From Gigaspora rosea (lineage: Eukaryota; Glomeromycota; Glomeromycetes; Diversisporales; Gigasporaceae), in assembly GCA_003550325.1 (NCBI GenBank), contig QKWP01001949.1, positions 33,914 to 97,913 on the forward strand: a stretch of DNA of 64,000 nt, written 5' to 3'. Shown piece after piece: positions 9,813 to 22,316 of the stretch. Both the position numbers and the translations under genes were made by a program. The notes beneath the pieces were generated by a model. The model was not told the origin of the DNA. It was given only the letters and a program-made list of their open reading frames with translations, and made no database searches. Each line of letters starts with the position of its first letter. Position 1 is the stretch's first letter.

Positions 9813-12160
9813 ATGGCTAACATACCGGTAGAGTGGCTTGAAAAGGCTATTTCCGATGGGCATCTTAATTATCTCGAATATAATAAATTTATAGACCCCA
9901 CTGTTATTGGTATTGGAGGTTTCGGAAAAGTTTTTAAATACGAGTGGAAAGATTGTGAATTAACAATTGCTCTTAAATGCCTTAGAGTTGACACAAGTTT
10001 AGATGAAAAACTCATTAATGATTTTATCAATGAGGTACACGTGTATTATCATATTTAAGACTTGAATTATTCCCTGATATACATTAATATTAAATTTTTT
10101 ATAACCATATAACAAAAGCTTAAGTTATTACGAAGAATTGATTTTCATCCAAATATCATTAAATTTTATGGGATCACAAAAGGTATATATATAAAGTTTA
10201 TGATGTTAAATATATAGTGAAACGACGAAAGTTTAATCATAGTATTAATTATAAATAAATAGACAATAATGGATGTTATAATATGGTTTTACAATACGCT
10301 AATGACGGAAATTTACGAGAATATTTAAAAGCAAATTTTACAAGATTACAATGGATGGATAAATTACGTATTTCTAAGGATATAGCTCACGGTCTTTTGT
10401 TCTTACACAATAATAATATTATTCATAGAGATCTTGTAAGCATGACTTTTATATTATAAATTTATTAATTTAGTTGCAGATAATAATGCCCTGATATATT
10501 TTATAGCATTCGAACAAGGACAACCAAAGATTGCAGATTTTGGACTATCAAAACAAATAAATGAGAAGTCAATGACTTCAAACTCGATTATTAACGGGAT
10601 GCCAGCATATATAGAACCTAGATGCTTTATTGATCACCGATATAGACGTGATAAAAAGTCAGACATCTATAGCCTTGGAGTAATCCTCTGGGAAATTTCA
10701 AGTGGAAAGCCACCATTCCAAAATTTTGAATCATTAATGGCTCTTTGTTTTCATGTATACCAAGGAAATAGAGAAGACCATATAGAAGGTACACCACCTC
10801 AATACATTGAACTTTACGAAAACTGTTGGGATAACGATCCTGATAATCGCCCAGAAGCAAAATTAATTTTCGATGTTTTAAATCAATTAATTCCTGACAA
10901 AAATTTTGTTCGACACCATCCTATTGAAATATTGACTCAAAATAGCGAAGCTTTTTCAAACTATCAAAATAATACAAAAGAACTTGTAAATTCACTTGAA
11001 ATTATATCATCTCCACTTTATTTACTTGACTCAAAAAATTCAAATATTTTAGCACAGGACAATGATATTCTTGAAAATTTAAGAAATGAAGCGTATGAGT
11101 GTTTTAAACAAGGCGAATTCCTCAAAGCATTAACACTTTATGAAGAAATTTTGGAGAGTAGACAGCATAGTGCTGAGGATCAAAAACTTGCTTCAACCTG
11201 GGATCTTTCTTATAATCAATGTGGATTGAAAAAATTAAAAGAGTTAACGAAGGTGCTTTGCAAGAACACCACACTGACATCTTTAAATCTTGAGCATAAT
11301 AAACTTGGCCCAAAAGGGGAAAAACATTAGCGGGTGCACTTTGCAAAAACACCATGCTGAAAAATTTGAATCTTTTTAAAAATAATCTTGGACCAGAAGG
11401 AGGAAGAGAATTTTCAGATGCACTTTACAAGAATACTACGCTGACCTCTTTGAATCTTCATTATAATAATCTGGGATCGCATGGTGGAAAAGCTTTAGCT
11501 GCTGCGCTTCGCAAGAACACAGCACTGACTTCTTTGAATCTTGAGCGTAATAAGCTTGGATCAGAAGGAGGAAAAGCATTAGCTGATATGCTTTGCAAGA
11601 ACAATACCCTGAGAATTTTAAATCTTGCAGAGAATGAACTTGGACCAGAAGGTGGAAAAGCATTAGCAGATGCACTTTACAAAAATACCATGCTGACTTT
11701 TTTGAATCTTGATGATAATCGTCTTGGATTCGAAGGAGGAAAAGCTTTAGCTGATGCACTTTGTAGAAATAATGCTTTGAAAGATTTGAACCTTAGACTG
11801 AATTATCTTGGGTCAGAAGTGGGAAAGGCATTAGCAAATGCACTTTGCAAGAACATCATGCTGACTTCTTTGGATCTTACTATAAATAATCTTGGATCTG
11901 AAGGAGGAAAAGCATTAGCAGATGCACTTTGCAAGAATGCTACACTGACTTCTTTGTGTCTTTGGAATAATAATCTCGGACCAAAAGGAGAAAGAGCATT
12001 TGCAGATGCACTCTGCACGAACAATATGCTGACTTATTTGAATCTTGACTGTAATAATCTTAGTTTAGAAGGAGGAAAAGCATTAGAAGATGCTCTTTGC
12101 AAGAACACTACACTCGATATTTTATCTATTCAACATAATAGATTAATATTAAACCACTGA
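9813..12160 (+). pseudogene. Protein kinase-TPR-LRR gene, broken by two frame lesions
   Basis: Exons 9813-10034, 10119-10182, 10263-10435 and 10507 onward join through short GT-AG introns. The ATG at 9813 fits the family better than an upstream GTG at 9765. The kinase domain shows a Gly-rich loop (GIGGFGKV, residues 33-40), the ALK lysine (55), HRDL (150-153), DFG (10536-10544) and a YIEP segment after the activation loop. Next come a TPR-like helix pair (11085-11150) and about eleven 28-residue LRRs of ribonuclease-inhibitor type (11215-12150). Two lesions break it. Just after HRDL-HSN, several residues of the catalytic loop and beta strand are missing and the frame changes (10513-10518). 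At about 11312-11320 one base is missing in a G/A run, giving a stop at 11328-11330. In related proteins the kinase would signal from a receptor or scaffold; this copy probably makes no active kinase. AATAAA lies at 12185-12190. Assembly error is possible for the second lesion, less so for the first. Confidence 0.8.
11215..12150 (+). repeat. Coding tandem repeat: about eleven 84-bp LRR units
   Basis: Each unit encodes a variant of GGKALADALCKNTTLTSLNL followed by xxNxLGSE, one LRR of the ribonuclease-inhibitor/NLR class. Most differences fall in the variable positions after SLNL. Units are near-regular at 28 codons, which favours unequal exchange. The one-base frame break lies in the first repeats; from 11354 onward the frame stays open to 12160. 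Confidence 0.85.
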
Positions 12161-12190
12161 ATAATCAGATTACTAAAATAATACAATAAA

Positions 12191-12939
12191 GAATTCTGCC
12201 TTTTATTTTTTATATTATAATAATACATATTATTCATTGATGCCTTACAAGTATAAAATATTCTAATATAATTTATATGCTAAGATGTAGTAATTCGATA
12301 ATTATAATAATAGCTATATAATCCTATATAAATGCTAATGTCAGGTTAGTTTGTAAATAAATGATTAAACAACTGTAAATGATAGGCAGTTAGAAATTTA
12401 AATTTTCAGGACTGTAAATATAATTCACTAGTGCATCTATTCCTGATTTTAATATTGTTAATTTGCGCAACCACTTTATGAATTATTACATAAATACTTA
12501 AATTGATTAATGATCTTATTATCACAGATTACTTATTTTCCTAACAGAACCAAGATGCAAATCTGTGATTTGTCAAAACTGGTAAAAAAAAAAATTAATC
12601 TACTATGTCTCCTTCTAATATAGTTATTTGACCTCTTAAACCTGATAACCTTTTAAAAACTTTATAAATTTGTTTACCATGCATATCAGTTTTTAACAAG
12701 GGTTATTGTATAAGGTTTTCGGGATTCTGAATATTTTACTTAGACACTAAACCTTAATTACTTAGTAAATTTTTGGGATATAAGACACCGGTTTAAATTA
12801 TAAGTGTTCTTTATGATAATTTAAATAATTTGATTAATAATAAAAAGCAAAATTAATTAACAAAATTACAAAATTTAACCAATTAGATTATCAGGGAAAT
12901 TGATGATGAAGAAGTAGTGATTGTAATGTTTCCACCACT
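12191..12939. other. Gene-free AT-rich stretch
   Basis: No reading frame or repeat of note was found downstream of the kinase polyadenylation signal. Confidence 0.5.
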
Positions 12940-13275
12940 TGAGGATTAAAAAAGTGAAGTTTGTAAAGATAATGCTGGAAAGATGATGTCAGCAAGGATG
13001 ATGCCAGTAAAGATGATGCTGTTGTTAAGGATTATGTTTGTAAAGACAATGCCGATAAATTAGTTATTATCGCAAATCTGGTGACATCTAAGATGTTGGT
13101 AATATGGTGTTATCTGAAATGTTGGTAAGTCTGGTGGTATTGGTAGAATTGGTGTCTCCTGAGGTGAATCTAGAGGTATTGGCTTTGTAATTGGCAGTTC
13201 TGTTACCCAATTTAAAAGTTTTTGATGTAGTGAAGTGACTATGGTATAAGTAACAGATGAACGATTGTACACGTG
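12940..13275. repeat. Low-complexity GATGATGC tract and adjoining Pro-rich open frames
   Basis: 12960-13070 repeats AARGATGATGCYRGYA-like units, which on the plus strand would read SKDDA repeats. The minus strand of 13060-13272 is open and reads a short Pro-rich peptide (PIPLDSPQETP core). The compositional bias could reflect a decayed coding exon, but no start, splice sites or homology are visible. Confidence 0.3.
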
Positions 13276-14226
13276 GCACTAGGGTGTTTAATAAACTAAT
13301 TAATCAAAACATAAGTTAGGGCATATATGATCGGATTTTTAAAGGTTACTTCACATATGAATTTACATATGAATTTGTGCAAATTTAGGTAAATTTTTCT
13401 ACACTAAAATTAGGGATGGTAAAGTTGGTCTTGGTCTTAGGACTTGTAAGTCTTACCACATGAACCTAAGGACCAGGTCCTTATATAATAAGTCCGAAAA
13501 CTAGACCCGATTAAGATTAATTTAGGATTAAGTCCTTAAACTCAGTCACTGATACCTTCTAATTAAAATTCTTTGTTTATTGTGAATACTGATTAGTTAA
13601 AAAGCATATTTATCATAACATATTTATTATCTAAAATCTTATTACAAACTTGCATTAGTCTTATTAACACTGCAATATATTGCAAAATTAGATTATATAT
13701 TGTAATATTAGCACATTCTTATTCTAAATTATAATTTTTTAAAAATTTGATTAGTTGGGTTTAGAATATAGCATTACTAATATACAGTATATTACAATCT
13801 AAAAAGTTTATTTACATTGAAATACTAAATTTATGCAACTAATAGAACAGTCTGTTAAGTGAAGTATATTTAACCTTATTTACAGTATATAGATATAATA
13901 TGCCTATTAAAAGTTTAGTTTGGGTTGAACATATTTTTTTCTGTTTTATAAATGATGCTTTGCTCTTGATCATTTATTAAGTTTAATATTATTACATGCA
14001 GAAGAGAATAATATGTTACAACTATTTAGAAAAAGAAACTCCAACTTCATGATGGCCTTCTGCTACCATCAATCTTTATCTGAGGCCTTATTGTTAGCTT
14101 ATCAAAGTTATTATAATAACTTGTCAGACTTACAGAATAAAAATTGTTAACATTAACAACCTTGTCTAGTCTAACCAGCCCAGGTCCCAGAATGTTAACA
14201 AAAAGCAGTCATATGATTCGGACTGC

Positions 14227-14396
14227 TTAAAACAAGCTTCTAGAATCTTCATCCAATAGTTTCTCTATAAGTCTCGCACGTTCTTCTATGTTACTTGTTT
14301 CCAAACTACTCATGACGATTGTATCCAATACAGTAGGTGCCTTTCCTTTTTGGGAGCAGTAAACACTGCAGATCTTTTGGAAGGGACGCCAAATTG
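14227..14396 (-). pseudogene. C-terminal coding remnant inside the hAT-like element
   Basis: The minus strand encodes a well-composed stretch containing VLDTIVMSSLETSNIEERAR and ending LLDEDSRSLF before a TAA at 14227-14229. A preceding segment, SKRSAVFTAPKK, is in a different frame, so at least one indel is present at about 14355. I do not recognise the protein. Its location suggests a decayed transposon-encoded or captured gene. Confidence 0.4.
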
Positions 14397-14514
14397 CCCA
14401 CTTTTTGAAAATTCTTTATGAACTGACAGCACCAAAAGAAGTTTACATGTAGCTATAGTAAGGACTGTGGTTCTTCCCATATAGTCCAATAAACTTTAAG
14501 CCAGTATATAAAAT

Positions 14515-14815
14515 CTGTTCCCAAAAGTATGTGAATCTTGTGCACATTGTACACATAATTTATATGAACAATTTTAAAAAACTTGTGCACTATATAGCTT
14601 TGTTATAATTAAATTTATATAGATAAATCTGAATATGCATACAATAAATTATGTGCACAATGTGCTCTATGTGCACATCTTCTAATTTGACTAATTATTT
14701 TGGTACACTATTTAGCCCAAAAGTATGTGAATTCTGTGCACATTTCTGGCCAAAAATATGTGAACCTTTTTAAAAACATGTGCACATGAGCATATTGTGC
14801 ACATAGATTTTATAC
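14515..14815. repeat. GTGCACA-rich repeats
   Basis: AAAAGTATGTGAAT..TGTGCACAT blocks occur at about 14523, 14711 and, more diverged, 14750. GTGCACAT/ATGTGCAC words lie between them in both orientations. They lie inside the 13411-15390 element. Confidence 0.5.
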
Positions 14816-15390
14816 ACTGCTCTAAGCTTGTTAGCAGGTAGCCTATGAACTTTATTTCTAAACAACAAGTGCTGGTTTTTTGGTAAGGGGAGTAACAAAA
14901 ATCAGGTGATTTTTTAGGGGGGAGGGGGGTAAAAAAAGTTAAAATTATATATAAGAACCTGACTATTTATATATTAAGGAAGAGGGAGGGGGGTAGGCCT
15001 CTAATAAAAAATAATCAGGTAATTAATGACACTGCCCTAAGTGACAAACTCTAAAGCTATTAGCAGATACTCAGTTAACTGTATCCCTAAATAATAGCTA
15101 CCAGGTTGCATAATTTCATTGGTTTTTCTTCTGTTTCTTTGAGAGTTTACTTCTGAAGTATTAGCATATTTGTTGGTACAAGTGATCAGTGAGTAGAGTT
15201 ATGGAAGATCTCGGTTGGGTTGAACATATTTACTATTTTATTATTAATATATTTTAAATTCTTATAAATTTTATATTAGGACCTATTGTGAACCTATAAA
15301 CTTAGGACCTAAAATTAGAACCTAGTCTTTAAAAAACCAGGTCCTAAAACTAGGTCCTAGAGTCCTAGACTTAAGACTTTACCATCCCTA

Positions 15391-15970
15391 GATAATATGT
15401 TATCATATTTTTTCTTTAAACAATAGTTCTAGACTAGCTCTACATTGGAATAGAACCTATTTTTTTATAAAATTTTGTTAAAATTTTATTAATAATTATC
15501 AAAATTTATTAAAAAACTAGTGCGAAGATAGTAGAACTACAGTATTAAAAAAATGAGATATATTTTGTCTGTTAGTTCTATCTTTTTTTACAATTTGAGC
15601 AATATTTATTTAAAAAAAATCTTGCATAAAAAATTATACTATACAAAAATTTATAATTAAATTAAAAAATACTAAGTTTTTAAATAGTTTTAATTATTTT
15701 TTATTTTGTAGATTAAAAATAATAATAAATTTTAAAATAGTTTAAATAAACCAGTTTTAAAGTAATATATATCTAAAAATAGTTGGTTTTTTTTATATAT
15801 TTATATAACAAAATATATAAAAATATATAAAAGGATTGCAAAAATAAAATATTCTATACAATTTATTCTCTCAAAATTAGTATGCATGGTAGACAGGTTT
15901 TGTATTAGTTTTGAGAAATTATCAGATTTGAAGGACTTTATATTATTGGTTATTGTTATATTTACCAATT
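15391..15970. other. Gene-free AT-rich stretch
   Basis: Very AT-rich, with no supported feature. Confidence 0.45.
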
Positions 15971-16680
15971 AATTAAGGTTTTTCAAATTGAATTAGGTTC
16001 AAATAAAACCAGATTTGTCTAATTCAAATCTGGATTGCATTCAAATGAACTATGATTGACTTATTTAAACCTGAATTGGGTTCAAATGAATTCTTATTGA
16101 CTTATTTGAACCCAAATTTGGTTTAAAAAACCTGAGTAAGTATTGAACTTGGGTTGAACTGTCTAAATTGGATTTTATTCAGGTTAGTCCAAATGGGTAC
16201 CAGTGAAAATCCTAACAAATAGAATTCCAGCAAGTCATAATTCTAACAAAAAAATTCTGATAATAAAAATCTTGACAATCCTAATACAAAAATTTATTAA
16301 ATTTATTTAAATTAGATTTGGGTTAAGGTAAGTAATTAGGTTAGAGTTAGAGTAAGTACCTAGTTTATTTGAATTTAGGTAATTATATAGTAAAATTGTT
16401 CAAGAGAAACTTTTTTTGATTGTCAGAATTTTTGATTGTTGGGATTTTTTTTTGTTATAATTATGATCTGTTGGGATTTTATTTGTCAGGATTTTGACCC
16501 AAACCTACTTAAATAAACCCAGAATATATTCTAGTTCAAATAAAACCAAAATAAGCCTATTTAAACCCAAATTGGATTATTTACACTTGAGTTGGGTACA
16601 AATAAATTCAGAATGGACTCATTGAACCTAAGTTGGGTTCAAATAAACTAAAACTTATTTAAAAAATTGGAAACTTGAAT
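15971..16680. repeat. GGGTTCAAATAAACC-word repeat region with an internal palindrome
   Basis: Degenerate TTGGGTTCAAATAAACC words recur in both orientations on each side of a palindromic segment at about 16190-16502 (GGTACCAGTGAAAATCCTAA against TTTGTCAGGATTTTGACC). The layout, words outside and palindrome inside, fits a nested MITE within an element having reiterated subterminal motifs. Exact ends were not found. Confidence 0.4.
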
Positions 16681-17074
16681 ATTAGAACTATTTGATATTA
16701 GAAATAGCAGGTATCAGAAATTACTTATGGAACAAGCTTGGTAGATCAATTTTTAACTGATTATAGTTTTGGCAGAATTGACTTTGAGAAAGTAGATGCA
16801 CTTTACTTACTAAACCAATTATAAGAATTTTACTATTATTAAAATTAGAAAAATTAATTTTGGAATTTTTTAAGAATTTAAACGATTTTATTAAACAGAA
16901 ATTTTGCTTTTTATAGTTTAATATTTTTACAGTTTTATAACAATTATAATTTTTAAAATTGCTAATTTAACTTTGTTAAGTTTACTAATTTTTAAATACT
17001 ATAATGAAATATAAATAGAAATTATATATTACAAGTATTGTGGGGCGCCGCTGGTGCCTTTTTCAAAGACACGA

Positions 17075-18665
17075 AGTGCCCATAAAGAACGAAGCTTAAT
17101 TTTTTAAATTTCTGCTACAGGACTTAGTATTCCTGTAATGACTGAAAGGTAAATTATTTTGTGAATTATCGTAATTTATATAGTGAATTACTATAAAAAA
17201 ATTCTGTTACAAACCTACTCGACGGATAATAAATTTGGAGTTTGATTAAATTATTGTATAATCATAAATTACTGTTAAAAATTCTCGTATTAAACTTGCG
17301 CATTTCTATTCTAATAATCACATTGCGGGTTTGGGTTTAGTTAGTTCGTGTTGGAATTATTATAGTTTCTATCATGTGCTGCTATTACAAACCTTGCTAT
17401 TCTAGCGATACACAGTATGTGGCTCACTAACGCATGTTATTAAAGTTATCCACACCTCAGTTAATCTAATTTCAAAGATCAAAGTGTCCATAACAAATGA
17501 AACTCAATTTTTTAAATTCAGCTACAAAAAGGTGAATTATTTGTATTAGAATTATCGAGAATTATCATAATTTTTATTGTGAAAAAATTTTGGTACATAC
17601 CTGCTCGACAAATAATACATTTTGAGTCTAATTAAATTATTGTAGTTTAATCATAAATTATATACTGTTAAAAATTCTCATATTAAACTTGCACGCTATC
17701 TATTCTAATAATCACAATGCAGGGTTAGAGTTTAGTTAGTTCGTGTTGGAATTATTATGGTTTCTATCATGTGTTGCTGTTACAAACCTACTATTCTAGC
17801 GATACACAGTATGTAGCTCATTAACGCATGTTATTAATGTTATCCACACCTCAATCTAATTTCAAAGATTCAAAGTGTCCATAGCAAATGAAACTCAATT
17901 TTTTAAATTCAGCTACAAAAAGGTGAATTATTTTATATCAGAATTATCATAATTTCTATCGTGAATTACTATAAAGAATTCTGTTACAAACCTACTCGAC
18001 GGATAATACATTTTGAGTTTAATTAAATTATTGTAGTTTAGTCATAACTTACTTTTAAAAATTCTCATATTAAACTTGCGTGCTATTCTAATAATCACAA
18101 TATGGAGTTAGGGTTTAGTTTGTTCGTATTAGAATTATTATGGTTTCTATCATGTGCTGTTATTACAAACCTTACTTTTTGGCGATACACAGTATGTGAT
18201 TCACTAGCGCATATTATTAACATTATCCATACCTCAGTTAATCTAATTTCAAAGATTCAAAGTGTCCATAATAAATGAAACTCTTTTTTAAATTCTTCTA
18301 CAAAAAGGTGAATTATTTTGCATTATAATTCCTGTATTTCTATTGTGAACATTACTATGAAATATTCTGTTACAAACCTGCTCAACGGATAATGCATTTT
18401 AAGGTTGAATTTGACTAAATTATTGTAGTTTCTATCATGAATTACTTTAAAAATTCTTATGAAACTTGCGTGCTATTTTAATAATCACAATATGAGGTTA
18501 GGGTTAAGTTAGTTCGTGTTGGAATTATTATGGTTTCTATTATATGCCACATTTGTAAACCTTACTTTTTGGCGATACACAGTATGTGACTCAATAATGA
18601 CGCTATCCACATCTAAGTTAATCCAATTACAAAGATACATATGAACGAAACTCGATTTTTTAAAA
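17075..18665. repeat. Tandem satellite, about four units of 370-410 bp
   Basis: Units can be anchored on GTGTCCATAACAAATGAAAC: 17077, 17485, 17874 and 18259, with a last partial anchor near 18627, giving periods of about 408, 389, 385 and 368 bp. Each unit also contains CGATACACAGTATGTG and TTCTGTTACAAACCTRCTCG. Units are diverged by many substitutions and small indels, so the array is old. There is no coding potential. Confidence 0.8.
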
Positions 18666-19572
18666 CAAATAAATTGACAACTGATTCATTTTGTTTATTT
18701 ATTAAAAAAAAATTTAAATCGCACTTTGCCATTTTTGATTTGCTATATCTAAAAAAACTGTAATCTAGAACATGAGAAAATATCGATCATGATGATTATT
18801 AATCTTAATTTGATCATTTGCATGAATAATCTGCGTTATTTATTCGTAATTGATCTATTACTATGATTATTCCCACGAACACATACCTTTAAATGTTTTT
18901 ACCAAGCAAGCAATTAAACATTCACAGAACATGATACTATATGACATAAGGACCATTAATGCTAACTACGTTTATTTGATATAATCATAGATAACAGCAT
19001 TTCAATTCACACGAATTACGTAAATATGACGATCTATTACGATATTAGCTATTCATAATCACAATAATGATGATCATAATCCTTAAAAAGTTAGCTAATT
19101 TAAATTTCAAGAGTTTATACACATATATGCAAGATTGTCCAATTGTATCGCATAAAGGGGACATTTGCATATGGGCATTATTTTATAATATTAGAAAATA
19201 AATTTAATGTAAAGTTAAGAATAAAATTTTTTACAATTTAACTTTTAAAACTATATTAAATTTAGTATAGCAAATAGATTTAGCTGACTAAGTTTAAACT
19301 AAGTAAATAATTAACTATTAGACCACATATATAAATAAAATTGGTTCTATCATCTAGCTAGGTTACTTTTTTGCAAAAAGTAAATTTTTTTTTTTATATT
19401 AAAACATATAAATATTCTTTATAGCTTATTGAATTCATAATTGGACAGGTAACAATTTGTAAATTGACTCAATTATATTATGCTTGATTATTAATTAATT
19501 TAGATTAATAATTAAGCACTAATTAATAGGTTCAAGCAATAATAAGTCAATTAATAATTGATAATGCTAATT

Positions 19573-19577
<5 letters not shown>
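18666..19577. other. Gene-free AT-rich stretch
   Basis: No gene or strong repeat was recognised. Confidence 0.45.
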
Positions 19578-19619
<42 letters not shown>

Positions 19620-19620
19620 N
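19576..19620. other. Poly-T run ending in an assembly N
   Basis: About 44 consecutive T residues end in one ambiguous base at 19620. This is a likely assembly break or polishing limit; sequence across it may not be contiguous in the genome. Confidence 0.85.
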
Positions 19621-20370
19621 AATTTCTAACTAATCATCTAATGATCTATGCAATAGGGCAAGCCTATCACTTGCAGTCAGGACTAACCATTAAACTGCTA
19701 CAGAAAGAAGATATGACATTTCACCTCATACTTTTCTATTTTAAACTAAAAGGTTAAATTTTTAGTTTAAGAAGGCTAGAGAAAACCAAAATGCTAATTA
19801 GTTAAATAAGTATTATATTGATCAATTAAAAAATTTTTAATATGAGATATTATTTAATTTCTGATTTAAAAGATTTTATTTAGCCAAAAAATTTTGATAA
19901 AAATATGATTATTAATATGAAGGCATTGTATTAACCTTTTATTGAGTCATATTATATGAATACAATTTCAAGAAGAGATTTTATTATAATATAATAATTT
20001 TTTTGTCAAAAATATCTTCTATATTTTACCAATTATTTTACATGTATAAAAATAAAATATTATAAATAGTCACAAGCACGTGTTATAAAAAATTCACAAT
20101 ATGGTATTAATGGCTCAATCTGGTTTTTGAAAATACTAAACCAAATTTGACAAGTATAACCACATCCAATATAAAACTTTATTAAAAAAAATTAGTTTTT
20201 AATCTATATTTTAACAACTACTAATCCAATTAAGCTAAAATTTTGACTGTATATTTAGCATATGTATGGCAATGCAATTGCATAGTACAAGCTCATAAAG
20301 TTGCATATTGGTAGCAAAAATATATTTTTTTTAAAACATCTATTATAAAATAAACTTATTATAAAATAAT
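19621..20370. other. Gene-free AT-rich stretch
   Basis: No supported feature. Confidence 0.45.
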
Positions 20371-20730
20371 ATTGGTCATCTCGTTTATTCTGGAAGTAAA
20401 AAGCTAAAAATTAATATAGTCTATATATAAAAATTTTTAAATTTTAATAACTTATCAATAAATTTTTTTATGTCAAATAATATAGGTCTTGGGCTATCTT
20501 TTGATTAATATTTTACTATTCTTTTATAAGAAATTTGTCAGACTGTAGATATTTCGCACTGTATGTTACCTTAAGATGTACTGTATTGTACTCTCATTTA
20601 GCTATATCATTTATGAGTACAGTTCATTTTTTTTTCTTATATATTTATATAAAAGGCGTACTGTAATAAATAAAAAAATTATGATCAATAATACAGTACA
20701 ATGCTTTAAAATATTGTTGTAAAAATAAAT

Positions 20731-21513
20731 TTAGGGTGCTCTCAAGCACCTAAATTAATAGGTCTGAGCACAATTTTAATTAGTGGAAAATAAATTATTT
20801 GGTCAAGCGAGTTCATTATCACGATCAAAAAAAAAGATGGACAGAGACCATCTTTTTTTTATCATAGAGTTGCATTGATTGGCTACATATGGGCTGATTT
20901 ATGGAATTTCCAATAACTTTTGATATACTAATCTATTTTTGAATAATTTTATTACCATAATGTTGGCCTCGATAAGACGGTTCTAATGAATCCAAAATCA
21001 TTAAAATCCAATCACAGGATCCCAAGATAATTAAGCTTTGTATAATTACTATTAACTTTTACTATATAGACAATCAACGTATGGATTGGTTTTACTATGT
21101 AGACAATCAACGTATGGATTTGTTTTCATATATAGACAATCAACGTATGGATTTGTTTTCATATATGAAAACCAATCCATACGTTGATTGTCTACATAGT
21201 AAAAGTTAATATAAAATTATACAAAATCTTAATTATCTTGGGATCCTGTGATTGGATTTTAATGATTTTGGATTCATTAGAACCGTCTCATCGAGACCAA
21301 CATTTTGGTAATAAAATTATTCAAAATAGATTAGTATATTAAAAGTTATTGGCAATTCCATAAATCAGCCCATATGAAAATTTAATATCCGCATTTCGCA
21401 AAATAAACTTTGGCAAAATTACCCGTAAGGCTTACTTCAATTAATAGTAGTACTTGTGCATGATCTCTATAATAGCAAATCACATTGAGAAAGATACTTG
21501 AGAGCACCCTTAG
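20731..21513. mobile_element. TIR element TAGGGTGCTCTCAAG, nested
   Basis: TAGGGTGCTCTCAAG at the left and CTTGAGAGCACCCTTA at the right are inverted. It encloses the 491-bp foldback palindrome. A perfect AAAGATGG/CCATCTTT hairpin at 20826-20860 sits just inside the left end. No target duplication could be confirmed. Confidence 0.5.
20886..21376. mobile_element. Foldback element family F, copy 1
   Basis: Long palindrome whose arms start CATATGGGCTGATTTATGG and run through CTTTTGATATACTAATC, the motif CTCGATAAGACGGTTCTAA and ATCACAGGATCCCAAGAT. Related copies are at 25960-26303, 59457-59632, 63283-63445 and 63466-63783. The tip of this copy carries three tandem TAGACAATCAACGTATGG units (21067-21150), so the loop has expanded. 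Confidence 0.75.
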
Positions 21514-22031
21514 TTTGTTCAAACCCGTATAGAATATTTTGTAAATGCTGATATAAATATATATACTAGCATGCGTTTAGTCCAAATAACAAATTAAACC
21601 AAAGATAACAATTGCTTCGCTAATTTAAGATTTTAATAAAATAATTTAACCTAATTATACCACAAATTTTTACTGACAATTAAATTTTTTTTCGCAAATA
21701 CAATTATTATAATAAATTCACAAAACATATTTTATTTAAATGTTAATTATTTTGGAGTTTTTGAAGTTTCTCCCCAGCATAATTTCCCTCTCTAGTTCAT
21801 TATTTTTATCCTTAGCTTTTCATGTTCAATTCTTAAAATGTCTTCGTGATCTCCAATAGTCAATTCAGAACATTCATGTGAAATTCCTGTGCAATTTTTG
21901 GCAAGCCGAGTCCTTTTAGAAGACTTTTAACCAGTTGAAGTTTTATTCACACACTTTTCTTTAGACAAACAATTTAAAAAATTTAATTGCGTAATATATA
22001 AAACAATTCGATTTTACTTATTTGTGCAGGT

Positions 22032-22316
22032 AACACAAAACTGAGTTTGTAAATAAACTAAGTGCGTGAGATAAAAATTTAAGGTTAGGGGCTTTAACGT
22101 TAGAAGCTATAGGGTTAGAATGATGTTTATTATATGTAAAAATTCATTTCCATCATTGTTAATTAGTGACTAGGATTGATTTAAACATTAGTTGTTGCAT
22201 ATTTTCACTTTTTTCTTTTTTTACGCATGTTCAGATTCTTTGTCAGGCTGATCCGGAATAGTCAAAATTTGCACTTCCGATTGGCTATTTTCTCTCCAGG
22301 AGTTTGTATTACCCAC
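22032..22316 (+). repeat. Dispersed repeat D, copy 1
   Basis: A roughly 285-bp block from CTGAGTTTGTAAATAAACTA to CTCCAGGAGTTTGTATTA, found again at 60702-60970 with about 20 percent visible differences. It contains a GGTTAGGG..CTATAGGG segment and CCGATTGGCTATTTYCTCTC. No coding frame is visible. Confidence 0.7.

Larger units (their letters stand above)
13411..15390. mobile_element. hAT-like non-autonomous element, about 2 kb
   Basis: Termini TAGGGATGGTAAAGTT (13411) and ACTTTACCATCCCTA (ending 15390) are inverted repeats of the hAT pattern. Reiterated GGTCCTAA/GGACCTAG words fill the first and last 100 bp. Flanking 8-mers ACTAAAAT and GATAATAT agree at only 5 of 8 positions, so the target duplication is doubtful or decayed. 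The inside carries two related halves (near 14820 and 15050), GTGCACA repeats and a short minus-strand coding remnant. Confidence 0.6.

Noticed and set aside
10627..12024. Minus-strand open frames opposite the kinase-LRR gene
   Set aside because: They mirror the codon periodicity of the plus-strand repeats and show no independent family.
17075..18665. CRISPR array from regularly spaced repeats
   Set aside because: Units are about 390 bp and similar throughout, with no short repeat/unique spacer pattern, in eukaryotic DNA.
20826..20860. Rho-independent terminator-like hairpin followed by T run
   Set aside because: No bacterial gene context; it lies inside nested transposon sequence.
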